Made by a program: the position numbers and the translations under genes | Shown: in pieces, positions 21,965-33,328 of the stretch | Layout of the letters: the number at the start of each line of letters is the position of its first letter | How positions within the stretch are numbered: position 1 is the stretch's first letter | Notes under the pieces: model-generated | Databases searched by the model: none | Told to the model about the DNA's origin: nothing | What the model saw: only the letters and a program-made list of their open reading frames with translations | DNA from: Mycocentrospora acerina | Lineage: Eukaryota; Ascomycota; Dothideomycetes; Pleosporales | Direction: 5' to 3' | DNA length: 64,000 nt | Assembly: GCA_022701365.1 (NCBI GenBank) | Contig: JAKUHH010000091.1 | Span: 1 to 64,000 of the forward strand

Positions 21965-24606
21965 GCTGATGGTGTGTAATGGATAAGTTCTCGCTCGGAC
22001 AGAACTTGAGACTTGAACTACAATGCGGAGTCACAATGCGAGAAATATCAAGACTGGGGATCAGGGGATATTTGAATCGCATCCACTCCGTGTAGTGGGG
22101 TCACAATGCGCGATTCCATCCGCAAGAATATCGCTCGTCTGGGCAAGGTTGTCGTCTGTTTGTCTGTGCACGCGACGCTTCGGTCAGCGTTGAACCACAG
22201 AAATTTTCATTGCGGCCCACAAGTCCGCGGAATCCTCCTTTGCCTACGCGGCGCCAGACGCCGCTGGTGATCCGTGGCGTGGAGGATGATTCGCACCTGG
22301 CTAGAAAATTTTCGACTGCACACCATCGGTTGTGGACGGTTCGTCGCGTTGCATGCGACGGGAAACTCGTCATTGCAACGGCATGCGAAAACGACATGGC
22401 GTGCCGCAGAGCCGCAGAGCAGGAAATTTCTGCGCATTAGCAGGGTCGGGTACGCTCTAGTTCGGCCAAGAGGGTGGCGGCTCAAGAACCAAAGCATCTA
22501 GTGTGAGGGTCGGTCCATCCGTGGGACCACCGCTTGGCATGGGAACTGGATGAATCCTTCTGAAAAGCTCGTCGTTTCCTCCACGCAGACCTCGGATCTC
22601 TCCGAGATTGAGTCAGATAGTGAACTGTTGCATTGACTAAACGCTAATACCGCGCCGGTACATGACTGTTGACAGAATGCAAGCGGCAGATCCTTGCTGC
22701 ACTTCCTTGCAGCTCCTGGCCCAATATCTTCTTCTGAATCAAGCCATAATTATCACCAGACGAACCCATAAACGCGACAGCAACCCGACGGACGCGCGAA
22801 AGAAAAAGCTGAATAGGAGTTGTACGGCTGTCGATGGAGTCTGTCGGCGTAATCGAACGAAAACAATGCACAATGTCAAGAGCCTCTCATAGTGTGCCTT
22901 TTTTGACATAAGCGCCAGAAAGACGAAGTGCGAAGGTATATATTTTCTCATCACTTTGCCCATTGCTATGGCATTCAGGCATTTCGTGCCAACAGAAATG
23001 TTTCACGATACGATGGCGAAAATGACGCGCACCCAACATGGTCACCATATTCTGTGCATCATCTTCGGTCGCCGCGGCTAAACAAGCCTGTGAGCGGGGT
23101 GAATCGAGTGGCGTCAGGATGGCCTGAAGAGCTTGAATTGATGAAACGCTTCATTAAATCCACGGAAAGCCAAGTAAATCTCGCCACAATCTTCGCCGCC
23201 TGAAGCTGACACCATGAGCATCCGTTGACATAGAATGCTATCCCAAACATGCTCTGCATCTTCAGAAACACGCTATCCCACCATTCAATTGCTCAAGGAT
23301 GATGGCATTGTTCCGTTTCTAGAAGATTTTGTATCGAGGCAAGACCTCCGTGTACGCCGTTCAAAGGTGGGGCGCTCTATAGGATCACTATACATACTGG
23401 TATCAAGCGGATAGGCAGGAACACCGTTTGACGTATAGGCAGCAACAAAATTATAGACAAGTAGTGAGCAATTACAATCAGTACTGTCTTCACAGAATTC
23501 AATGACTGCGGTTGTACATTTCAGCAATTAGTATTAGGATCGTTTGCAAGACCGTTTAAGCTCTCAAAGGCGCCTTCAAAATATAATGCCCGCTTTACTA
23601 CCCAAAAAATTGTCATGCCGGCAAGAGCGACGAAAATATTCCACCCATCTGGGAACCTTTCTCTCAATGAATCTGTTGTATTGATTTCAACCCACAAAAG
23701 TAAATTTTCCAACCGATAGTTTTTTCAACAAGCAGAAAGATGGCGTGAAACTACTAGTAGAGAAGCGATCCCACTGTGAAAAGCATCTTCATGAAAGCTG
23801 ACACATGGCATGATTAGAGCAAGCACCAGCAGACGATCATACTTGTAGAGCGTTGAAGCAAATACAACGCGAAGATTACTTCAGTACACTCTAAGAAACT
23901 TTAAGCTGATACTCGAATATTGCATTAGAGGTGCAAGTGAATAAAACGCTTTGGGCGTGTGTAAGGAGGGTACGACCTAATTGACCAAACAGTCGCTTTA
24001 TGCGGTAGTGCAGGCGCATGTTAGAGAGAAAGGCTTCATATGTGCAGTATAATATAGAAATTCCAAAAGCAGTACATGGGGGATGATCCGATATAATTGT
24101 AGAGATTAAGGGTATAAAAGAGTTCGTGAGTGTAAGGGACAATTTAACCATTGTACTGAATTGCACATAAACTTTGCATGCGGAAAACAGGATTTATCAA
24201 GAAAATTCAAAACATTCATTAATACATCTGCTAAGAACTAGGTTCTCTTGTTATTGGTACCAATAAAGGAGAGGTTGATCACCTTCTGCATTTGAGTGAG
24301 AGGATGACGTTACATATCTTTGGTGTCAATAATTTGCTTCAGTAGCGTCTGCAACAATGAAGAGCGCTCTTGCGATGAATTCAAGGTGCGCTAAGTAATT
24401 GCCTTTCAAACTCCTACTCTTGTCCGGCAACTCGGAACATTGAATGGGAGGAGCAAATATTCGAAAAGAAATCATCGGGATCATTGATATCAGTGAGATG
24501 ACAATCTCTATAATAATAATGGAAGATATGCTAGATACAATAGTTTTGACAATATCGAGATCACGATAGAACAAGATTTTCTACATAGTCAAAGTCCCGC
24601 AACAGC
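21965..24606. other. Long intergenic region
   Basis: No gene is supported. Scattered frames exist at 22928-23203 (+), 23285-23527 (-) and 23521-23712 (-). The last begins with an ATG and has one hydrophobic helix, but neither its frame nor its context extends it. Decayed gene fragments are possible. Confidence 0.45.
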
Positions 24607-25575
24607 CTATCTACTTCCAATATGCGCATCCAATGCCTTCCCAAGCACATACAGCATCTCCAATCTCACACACTGCACGCCTTTCTTCTTCCCCATCCTC
24701 ACTGGGTTCCCCAATATCGCCTCTATCTCCAATCTCTTACTAGTCTCGACGTCCTGTAACATGCTAGGCTTGATGCCAGCCTTGAGTGGAATCCTTGCCT
24801 GTGCCCTACCTAGCTGAAAGTCCAGTTCCTCCTTTGTAATCAGATACCCGTGAGCGGCAGCAATAGCTTGGATCTCCAGCATAACGCCCAGAGCGACAGA
24901 ATGAGCTTCTTGAGATGCCTCAAGAACTTCTGCATCCTTGCAGAGGGTCAAAGCGCAAATGGGATTCCAGGACGCGTTGACGAGGAGTTTGGTCCAGCGC
25001 CTTGGCTGAATGTCCTGATGGAACTCTGCTGTACCCCCGGCGCTTTGGATAAGCTTCGTGAATTCTAATGAGTGGTGGTTGGAAGCAGTTGAGGGATAAC
25101 TTCCAAGTTCAATCTTCTCTATTTCGCCATGGTTGATTACGCCAATAGGTCGTTGCGCAACGGGGAGATATACCACGGTACTGATGATGGGATTATTGGG
25201 AAACGCAGTGGAGTACTCCTCCTCAATACCAACACCATTTTGGATTAGAACAATGGTTGTATGCCCAGTTTTGACCGCTGGTATGATCAGTTTTGAATTT
25301 GTGTCCGGGATGGCTTTGCTGCATACGATAACAAAATCGAAAGGTAGGGAAGAGGTTGAGGCTGCTTCTTCGCAGTTGCGTACGACATTTGGCCTGAAAT
25401 GAATGTTCTGGCCGAAAGTTGACGAGTTGATGATAAAACCATCCCTTTTGACGACATCGTAATTGGAGCGACAGACTGCGGTGGTGGTTGCAACCTTGGA
25501 TAAGAGCCAAAGATAGATAGTGCCAACTCCTCCAGCACCGAACAGAAGTATTCTGGGACGCGCATCAGACTCCAT
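24607..25575 (-). CDS. 2-dehydropantoate 2-reductase-like (ApbA/PanE family)
   Basis: A single-exon gene of 322 residues. An N-terminal Rossmann domain begins with the dinucleotide motif GAGGVG (residues 13-18). The C-terminal helical domain contains the block RRWTKLLVNASWNPICAL with the family lysine and asparagine. True family members reduce ketopantoate to pantoate with NADPH in pantothenate and CoA synthesis. Fungi carry several paralogues, many with unknown substrates, so a pantoate role is only inferred. The ATG at 25575 is close to the Rossmann strand, as usual. The conserved RLEMLYVLGKALDAH tail is present, so the gene looks complete. Confidence 0.9.
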   Translation of the reverse strand: MESDARPRILLFGAGGVGTIYLWLLSKVATTTAVCRSNYDVVKRDGFIINSSTFGQNIHFRPNVVRNCEEAASTSSLPFDFVIVCSKAIPDTNSKLIIPAVKTGHTTIVLIQNGVGIEEEYSTAFPNNPIISTVVYLPVAQRPIGVINHGEIEKIELGSYPSTASNHHSLEFTKLIQSAGGTAEFHQDIQPRRWTKLLVNASWNPICALTLCKDAEVLEASQEAHSVALGVMLEIQAIAAAHGYLITKEELDFQLGRAQARIPLKAGIKPSMLQDVETSKRLEIEAILGNPVRMGKKKGVQCVRLEMLYVLGKALDAHIGSR

Positions 25576-26297
25576 CGTTGATCAGTTTCAGATGCAAGAA
25601 AGTAGTCATGGCAGATCTCAACTGCAACTATTTATGAAAGTGACCGGCGTAACATGAGTCACGGATTACATTTCCGCCGCTAGCACCCTCTATATTTTAT
25701 AAGCTTCGCCTCTTCTACGTCGCACACATTACACCGATCATCACATAAAATCTGACGGCTGGTTTAAACACATCCAAAAGATGACCAGTCATAGGCGTAG
25801 AAAAATGAGCCGTCGTGGAAAGAATGGAGCAAGATGTACATAGTAGGGCGTAACGCTTACCCGAAAGGTGTCATGCCCTTTTCCCGAGCTGCTCACGCCA
25901 CAGTCCAAATCGCAACCTGCCATGAAAGTTTTAGGCAGATAGACAGAAAAGGGTCGGGAATCTGTCGAAGAATTATGATTTCAAGAGGGGTTTCAATCTT
26001 CCATTTCTGCAAAGTCTGGGCAATCTACGAAAAAACAAATTTCAAGAGCGATATGAAAAGACAAAAGAGATGGAGAGTGCCGATAATTGAAATGGAGTAT
26101 TAGGCATATAAATGAATCCTGTATCAACGCCTTCCATGCACCAACCTACTAACAGAGAAATGCCGTTTGTCCCATATTGTGATCAATATTTACTCACATT
26201 TAGCCATATTGTTCGTCAACCCTAGCTGTTAACTGCAGTCGACTCGGGAACGGTTTAAGTAACTCTTACGGAATGACAAAAACATACAAATCGTTAT
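25576..26297. other. Intergenic region
   Basis: Nothing supported. An 89-codon frame at 25834-26103 has no family features. The right end contains the 3' flank of the Elongin A gene. Confidence 0.5.
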
Positions 26298-27194
26298 CTA
26301 CACTCTTCTCCTCTTCGGCTGATGAAAGAGGTTTGCCTCTTCCTTCTTCCTCTTCGGAGGAGCGACGGCGCTCGGTTCATGCGACTGCTTCAGCTTCGGT
26401 GCATGAAACTGCTGTCCAGCAGGCAAGGATGCCCGTGGTGGTGGTGCAGTGCTCTGCTGAGGAATAGGGCGTTGCTTTATGTTTGGTTTACTCAACGAGG
26501 GAAGACCCTCTGCCCTTCCGGCAGCCAATACAGAAGCCTGCTTTGACACCACCATGGTTCTCGGGCCCTCGTTTGCATTCTGCTCCATCCGCACCATCCT
26601 CTCTGGTGCCTGTACGTATTTCTTCCTCTGTGCCAGTACATGGGCCGGCATCTGCGCTGCCTTTGGCCTCTCTCTGTTCCGGTCGAACATGCCCCTCCTC
26701 AGCTTGTCCATGCCCACCTGCCCAGTCTTCGCAGGTGCCCCTGAAAGTCCCCAGCTACGTCCTCCGAAAGCGAAGCCCTGTGGCCTCGATCCATAACCAA
26801 CTTTGCTATCCACGATCAGCGTCTTATTCTGTGCGCGGTCGTTCTGCAGGGCGCGCATCTGCTCCTTCAACGCTTCCCCCTGCTCATACTTCTCGCGCTC
26901 GGCATCCTTTTTCAGTTTTCGATAGACTTTGCTCCAGTTTTCAGGGTCGCGTGGCTCGTGGGGTTTTGTAGCGTAGTCCGGAATGTCGCGTTTGATGAAG
27001 CGTAGCCAGAGGGCTCCTGTTTCGCCGCGGATTTGGGGGCAGTTTTCTTCTAGATCTTGGAGTTGGATGGGATTTTGGATGTGGCGGAGAATCGATTCGA
27101 GGAAAGAGTAAGGTATGTCGCCGACGTCTGTAAGTAGGGTGATGTTTTGTATTAGACGCTGGCGAGCGAGCTCGAAGAGTGTTGGTACAGGCAT
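26298..27194 (-). CDS. Elongin A (RNA polymerase II transcription factor SIII subunit A)
   Basis: Single exon, 298 residues. The N-terminus PTLFELARQRLIQNI resembles a BC box, which contacts Elongin C, and is followed by a degenerate F-box-like region ending near residue 75 (LWLRFIKRDIP). A charged helix with the motif KVYRKLKKDAEREK follows. The C-terminal half is basic and proline-rich, with nuclear localisation signals (PPKRKKEE and QPKRRRV at the very end). Elongin A stimulates elongation by RNA polymerase II and acts as substrate adaptor in a Cullin-Elongin ubiquitin ligase that removes stalled polymerase. It diverges from the THO subunit gene 574 bp away. Confidence 0.88.
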   Translation of the reverse strand: MPVPTLFELARQRLIQNITLLTDVGDIPYSFLESILRHIQNPIQLQDLEENCPQIRGETGALWLRFIKRDIPDYATKPHEPRDPENWSKVYRKLKKDAEREKYEQGEALKEQMRALQNDRAQNKTLIVDSKVGYGSRPQGFAFGGRSWGLSGAPAKTGQVGMDKLRRGMFDRNRERPKAAQMPAHVLAQRKKYVQAPERMVRMEQNANEGPRTMVVSKQASVLAAGRAEGLPSLSKPNIKQRPIPQQSTAPPPRASLPAGQQFHAPKLKQSHEPSAVAPPKRKKEEANLFHQPKRRRV

Positions 27195-27768
27195 GGTAAT
27201 GCGGTGCGCGATCGACGGTATGGGGATGCAGGGGTTTGTGATGGCGAGTATTTGGCCTAGTGGCCAAGCCGGCAGCTCACGGGCAGATTGGCTCCAAACC
27301 TGCGAAGAGATACGGAGCGCTGTGCAGAGGAAGAGGCAGAGGGAGCAGAAGAAATCAGGCTGGCTTTGAAGCAGAGCTATTTGTGCGCAAGTGCCGAGGG
27401 AAGGGGGACGAGTGTGGAATCGCTGAACGGCTGTGCTAGAGTTTACAGGTTATTGGCAGGCGATAGGAGGGCGGAGTTGGTAGCGCAACTCGGTTCAGCC
27501 ATGAGCCACAGCAGCGCCTGCTTCACGGTCGGGACGCCTCGGTGGCCACTGGCAACTGTGAGACGTGGTTGCAATCATCAAACGCCCGCTCGAGGTGCAG
27601 TCGGAGACGTGGGGACCTGGCGGACCGCGGGTGAGCTACGGTAGCGCCTTGGCTGCCTGGGCCTTGGACATGGCCGTGTCGAACGCGACTGGGTCATATC
27701 ACTGTCCCAGCTTCTCACAGTCCCGCGCCCACGTTCGCCCTCGACGCATCCAACGATAGTCTTGCACG
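27195..27768. promoter_or_regulatory. Divergent promoter, Elongin A / THO7
   Basis: 574 bp separate the two start codons, which point away from each other. It is moderately GC-rich with no clear TATA, as is common for fungal housekeeping genes. Short frames here are not credible. Confidence 0.45.
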
Positions 27769-28858
27769 ATGGCGCCTACAGACTGGGGCCTGTTGTCGCA
27801 GCCAGATGAAGGTGCGACATGGCCCAACCTTCAGCATGATTTGCTTTCGTTGACAAGCCCTAGATGCGCTCCACAATGTTTCTCGTCTGCTCGCCGTCGA
27901 AGCGCGTCCCTACATGCACACGGCCGACCGTCTCCTAAAGCCAAACGTTTTCTCTGTCGCGCGCGCACAGCTCCCCTCTCCACCGCCCGACGCAACCGAA
28001 GACGGCGAGGCCGCCGCCAAAGCGCCTTCCGAGGAGCAGAAGGCGCATAATGTCGCCATCTGGCGGCGCGACATCATGAACGAAATCTCTCAGCTCGATT
28101 TTGCCATCCTGCGCGCGGAGCGGACAACGGAGAGTAATGTCGAAGAGCGCAAACGGTACGCGGTGGAAAAAAACGGCATCACGGCGAAGCAACAACACGT
28201 TCGCGACACTATTGAGCAGTTACGGGTGGATCTGGTCGAGGCAAAGGAAACACTTGCCGTGCGCAAAGTGTATGACGAGTTGACGGAGAAAATCACGAGC
28301 AGCAAGATGTTGAAGCCACGAGATGAGCAGGCCCTTGCGCATGCCAAGCTAGATGAAGAGATTGCAGAATTGGAGTGGGAGATACAATCGGCGAAGAATA
28401 CGTGGAGTGAGCGACGAGTACAGTTTGGGAGGATCGAAGAGGAGGCCAGAGAGATGCTGAGGATGATCAAGGATGAGAAGGAGGAGGCTGAGCGCAAGGA
28501 GGGAATGATGAAAGATGGGGACGAGGATGGGGATGCAGAAGGCAGCACTTCTAGGGAAGACGTGAGCCATGTCGGCACCCCGCGGCCAGAGGGCGGATCA
28601 ACGCCGATCCATGCAAGTCATGGTGGAGAAGGCTCATCGACTCTCAGAGTCCCACCACATGATCGATTGAAGCCTCTCTCGAGGAACCAAAGCCCTGCGC
28701 CGTCTATTTCTCGGTCTATTGTTCCCGAAGATACAGACATGGTGGACTTGGAAGAGAAGTTACGTCTTGAGAACGCCGATGACTCCTCAGGGTTGGAGGA
28801 GGGAGAAGATCTTGAGGAAGGCGAAGACGACAGTGAAACTAGAATGGACGAGTCATGA
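27769..28858 (+). CDS. THO complex subunit 7
   Basis: Two exons, 27769-27811 and 27864-28858, 345 residues. The tiny first exon encodes MAPTDWGLLSQPDE, and splicing restores the family-like continuation DALHNVSRLLAVEARP. Residues about 90-240 form a long coiled coil with the THOC7 signature (IEQLRVDLVEAKETLAVRKVYDEL is within it). The C-terminal third is disordered and acidic (LEEGEDLEEGEDD). THO couples transcription elongation with mRNP assembly and export, preventing R-loops, in the nucleus. The divergent neighbour, Elongin A, also acts in RNA polymerase II elongation. Confidence 0.85.
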
Positions 28859-29158
28859 GTGGAATGAGAACATGGCTCACGGCTGCAACGTAAGGCTGCA
28901 CGGTCAGACGCGGAAAAAAATGTCTTGCTCTTCATCGTGGGAAGACTCCACCTGTCCTTCCCACCCAAGCGTCTCGTTCAGGGGGTTTGTTTTCTGCATA
29001 GCGCGCGGTGTTCAGGCTGCATTTCATTTCTTGTTTCGAAATATCCATCCGTAGACCTCAATACCCCCATCAGTATTCTACTTTCATCATCATGTCGTCA
29101 TCCTGTCATACAACTCCTCCACCACACTTCACACTTGCATTCCTAGAAAGCCAGGTAC
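28859..29158. other. Convergent 3' flanks of THO7 and tubulin cofactor A
   Basis: 300 bp between two stop codons on opposite strands. It contains only UTR-like sequence. Short frames across it are not supported. Confidence 0.5.
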
Positions 29159-29609
29159 TCAGGCACTTGGACGTACTGCCTCTTTGCCCTTTGAAATCGC
29201 CTCTCTTGCCTTGGTGACTTCTGCCTCGGGTGCATCACCCCCGTGTACCTCCTATTCACGTTAGTCGGAGATCTGTAGTGAAGACACATACGAATCAGCT
29301 TACAAGTTCCTCCTCCAGCTTTTCCACAGCCTGGCTAATCTTCGCCTGCATACTGGGAAACACGTTCTTGGTTTCTTGTAGGGCTTGGCGCTATCAAAAG
29401 GTCAATTACCCTCTTCAGCGAAATTACCAGTGGGAAATTTCATGTACCTCTTGCCTCAATGTGTACTCTGCATTCTCATCGCCAGTACTCGTCTCGAGTC
29501 TTGCGATGCGGGCTTCTTGCTGCGCGGCTTCCTTGTGGTATGAAGCTTCTTCCTTGACGAGGCGCGTGACGACCGAGGTCGAGATTGCGAGTTTGGACGG
29601 CGGGGCCAT
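29159..29609 (-). CDS. Tubulin-binding cofactor A
   Basis: Three exons on the minus strand: 29609-29448, 29390-29304 and 29251-29159, 113 residues, the normal family size. The start MAPPSKLAISTSVV and the block RLVKEEASYHKEAA are typical of cofactor A. The whole protein is a three-helix coiled coil with the expected QETKNVFPSMQAKI segment in exon 2. An in-frame ATG nine codons upstream is disfavoured because family members start at the MAPP position. Cofactor A (Rbl2 in yeast) binds folded beta-tubulin and delivers it to the tubulin-assembly cofactors. The gene shares a 245-bp divergent promoter with MCM4. Confidence 0.88.
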
Positions 29610-29854
29610 GATGAAATGGTTAAGCTGAACTGCCAAGTTCAGAGACTTTCTTTTGCCAAATGCTGTGCCTGTTCTTTGAGCCTTCGTTGTGCAGTCCCTC
29701 AGGTAGCAGTTGCTGGGTTAACGTAGGATGTTTTGTCGGGGCTAGCCGTTTCGGGCCACTTTACGCGCCATTCGACGCGTTTCGCAACGCCCCTCCATCC
29801 CACACCGCGTCCGTACCAGACTCGTCTTTCTGTCTGGCAGAGGACGCCACAGCA
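29610..29854. promoter_or_regulatory. Divergent promoter, cofactor A / MCM4, with an MCB element
   Basis: 245 bp between the start codons. It contains ACGCGT at 29775-29780, 75 bp upstream of the MCM4 ATG, preceded by a related TTTACGCGCC. ACGCGT is the MluI cell-cycle box bound by the MBF factor, which drives G1/S genes including MCM genes in yeasts. Regulation of MCM4 by MBF is therefore plausible; an effect on the tubulin cofactor is open. Confidence 0.55.
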
Positions 29855-32800
29855 ATGTCTTCCCCTACAAAGCGACGCAGCACAAGAAATGCAAATGTCC
29901 CAGCCAGCAGTCCAGGCCCGGAAGACCAAGTGCCAGCAGAGGTCTCGCAGTCGTCATCGAGGGGCCAGCAGGCTACGCCTAGAAATGCCAGGTTCCAGAC
30001 GACCTCGACTCAATCGCCGCTGTTTTTCCGCTCGTCGCCCGTGACTGGCGGTGATGCGGGGGGAGCAAACGGCGCAGAGGAGAGCGATGGCGGCGCAACG
30101 CCAAGGGCGAGCGTAATGAACATTGGAGGTGAGGTGCCCGAATGCAGAGGGCTGGGTGCTGTAGCTGACACGAGCAGATTCCTCGCCCATCCGCTACGCT
30201 TCCAGCTCAAGCCCTGGCCGAGCCCGCAATGCACAGAACACCGATGTCCCTCACAGTAGTAGCAGCGCGCTCTTTGTCCGTGGCACAGAATCCGCGGCGC
30301 GCAACCGACGAAGCGATATCCACTCTGATGTCTTTGGTGCGCCCTCGACAGGAGGTCGGCGTCGCCGGTTGTTTGTTGACGAGCACGGCATGGCTGTCCA
30401 TGACGCCTCGGACACGGCAACGTTTTCCAACCTGAACCCGGATACTTCAGATGCGGATGTTCTGGGTGGTAACTCTTCTCGAGTCATCTGGGGAACAAAC
30501 GTCTCGCTCGTGGACGCCAGACACGCCATGAAGGACTTTTTGATGAACTTTCAGCGCAAATACCGCATGATTCAGGACGGTGAGCTTGACGAGGGTATGA
30601 GTCTACCCGCAGATCATCCAGCTATGGCACGGGACTATGTCGACGTCATGAAGATGATGCTTGAACTTGGAGTTACGCCATTGAACTTGGATGCTCGCAA
30701 TCTGAAGGCTTACCCGCCGACGAGGAAACTGTGGCATCAACTGCAAGCCTACCCCAACGAAATCATCCCCATCATGGATGTGGCTATCAAGGATACCATG
30801 CTGGACATTGCTGAGAAACGCATGGCGGAAATGAGGGTTCAGCTCTCCCAAGCACAGCGTGATGCACCTTCGAGGACACGCGACGCCAGTTCTCTCCCAC
30901 CCATGCTCAGCTCCGATGCACCCACTCCTGGTGCCCCATCACCTGCGCCATTTGCAGATATTCCCAACCTGGTCAGCGAGGTCGATCAGAAGACTTACAA
31001 CGTTAGACCGTTCGGTCTGGACAACACGATCAATTTGCGCGAATTAAACCCTGGAGACATGGACAAATTGGTGAGCGTCAAGGGACTGGTGATCAGAACC
31101 ACACCCATCATTCCTGATATGAAAGATGGTAAGTCTATATCTCCATGAACGCATGGCGAAACTTGCTAACGTATGCAGCCTTCTTTCGTTGCTCAGTATG
31201 CAATCATTCCGTTAGAGTCGACATTGACCGCGGCAAGATCACAGAGCCCACAAAGTGCCCACGCACTGCCTGTGAGTCTCCCAACTCAATGCAGATTGTA
31301 CACAACCGCTCTGGGTTTGCAAACAAGCAAGTCATCAAGCTCCAGGAGACTCCAGACAATGTCCCGGATGGTCAAACACCACACTCTGTATCCCTTTGCG
31401 CGTACGACGAACTGGTTGATGTGTGCAAAGCCGGTGATCGAGTCGAGATTACAGGTATCTTCAAGTGCAACCAAGTCCGCATCAACCCTCGTCAACGATC
31501 AGTCAAAAACATCTTCAAGACGTACGTCGATGCGTTGCACATTCAGAAGGTCGATAAGAAGCGCATGGGTATCGATGCATCAACTATTGAAGAAGAGCTT
31601 GCCGAACATGCAGCTGGCGATATTGAGGAAACCCGCAAAGTCTCTGAAGAAGAGGAGGCCAGGATCAAGGCAACTGCTGCTCGTTCTGACGTCTATGACC
31701 TCCTCTCACGCTCACTTGCACCCAGTATCTACGAGATGGACGATGTCAAGAAGGGTATCTTGCTTCAGCTCTTTGGCGGCACGAACAAGCAGTTTGAGAA
31801 AGGTGGTAGTCCAAGGTACAGAGGTGACATCAACGTCTTGCTTTGCGGTGACCCTTCTACCTCAAAGTCTCAGCTTCTGCAATACGTGCACAGGATTGCA
31901 CCACGCGGTGTGTACACCTCTGGGAAGGGGTCCTCCGCTGTCGGTCTAACTGCATACATCACTCGCGATCCTGAGACTCGTCAACTGGTGCTTGAGTCTG
32001 GTGCCTTGGTCTTGTCTGACGGTGGAGTCTGCTGTATTGATGAGTTTGACAAGATGTCGGAAGCCACTCGATCCGTACTCCATGAAGTCATGGAGCAGCA
32101 AACTGTTTCCATCGCAAAAGCAGGCATCATCACTACCCTAAACGCTCGTACTTCCATCCTCGCATCCGCCAACCCCATTGGCTCAAAGTACAACATCAAC
32201 CTGCCCATTCCGCAGAATATTGACTTACCCCCTACACTTCTCTCGCGTTTCGACCTCGTATACCTTGTTCTCGACCGCATCGACGAGCAGAATGACCGTC
32301 GTCTCGCCCGCCATCTGGTTGGTATGTATCTTGAAGATACACCGCAAAACGCGAATAAAAATGAAGTTATGCCCGTCGAGTTCCTCACTTCTTACATCTC
32401 CTACGCACGCTCCAACGTCCACCCCAAGATCACTGAGCCTGCGCAGAAAGCTTTGGTGGATGCATACGTTGCTATGCGCGCTCTTGGCGCAGACATACGA
32501 TCACAGGAGCGCCGTATCACAGCCACCACACGACAACTGGAGTCGATGATTCGTCTTGCAGAAGCCCACGCCAAAATGCGTCTCTCCGAGATCGTCACAG
32601 AAGATGACGTCCACGAAGCTGTACGCCTAATCCAATCTGCACTTAAGCAAGCCGCAACGGACGCACGCACAGGACTCATAGATATGAGTCTTCTCACCGA
32701 GGGTACAAGCACTGGAGATCGCAGAAGAAAAGAAGACCTCAAGCGTGCTGTGCTTGCAGGGCTGGATGAGCTGGGCAGTGCGGGTCAGAGTGTCAGACTG

Positions 32801-32956
32801 AGCGAGTTGGTCAAGCATATCAGAGAGGGTGCAAGTGAGCAGGTGGAGAACTCGGAATTTTTGGAGGTGTTGAGAAGCGCGGAGGCGGAGGGGCAGGTGC
32901 AGGTTAGCGGGGAGGGACCGAGGAGGGTGGTCAAGAGGGTTGTTGGGGGATTCTAG
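29855..32956 (+). CDS. MCM4: DNA replication licensing factor MCM4
   Basis: Three exons, 29855-30128, 30178-31128 and 31179-32956, 1000 residues. The N-terminal 180 residues are disordered and S/T/P-rich, typical of the Cdc7 and CDK-target tail of Mcm4. The MCM N-domain carries a zinc finger with cysteines near 413, 416, 435 and 440. The AAA+ core has Walker A GDPSTSKS (about 632-639), Walker B CCIDEFDKM (from about 693) and arginine finger LLSRFD (about 767). The C-terminus is a winged-helix-like tail. MCM4 is one of six subunits of the replicative helicase loaded at origins in G1. Both splice junctions restore conserved frames (MNIG/DSSP and DMKD/AFFRCSVC). Confidence 0.97.
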
Positions 32957-33328
32957 TTGTGTGTATCGTGTGAGGGTAGAGATTGGCGTTTGGGGTATAG
33001 TGTGTCGAGCTGGATTGGGATAAGAATAGATGGGATGATTAGTTGATATCCGAACGTGTGGTGGAGATTGGAGGGATGGGATTTAAACGCATTATGAAGT
33101 GAGAACAATTTTATGGGGTAGGTCCCGAAATCATAAATCTCTCAAGACCATTTGAGGTACATTTTTCCATAATTGATGATTGATGAGTTTGCATATAATT
33201 CGGTTTCTTGCATGTGTTGGCCTGTGTATTGCTCATCTCGACGTGCTTTTCCTTTTTTGTTTTACCTTGACCACACCTCGATACACATTGGCCCCCGAAT
33301 CCTTACACCCACACCTCCGTTTTCACTT
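32957..33328. other. Convergent 3' flanks of MCM4 and hydrolase
   Basis: 372 bp of UTR-like sequence. No independent gene is seen; plus-strand frames starting at 33173 and 33180 run antisense into the hydrolase. Confidence 0.5.

Noticed and set aside
22928..23712. Possible decayed gene, frames on both strands
   Set aside because: Frames do not join by plausible introns and match no family I recognise.
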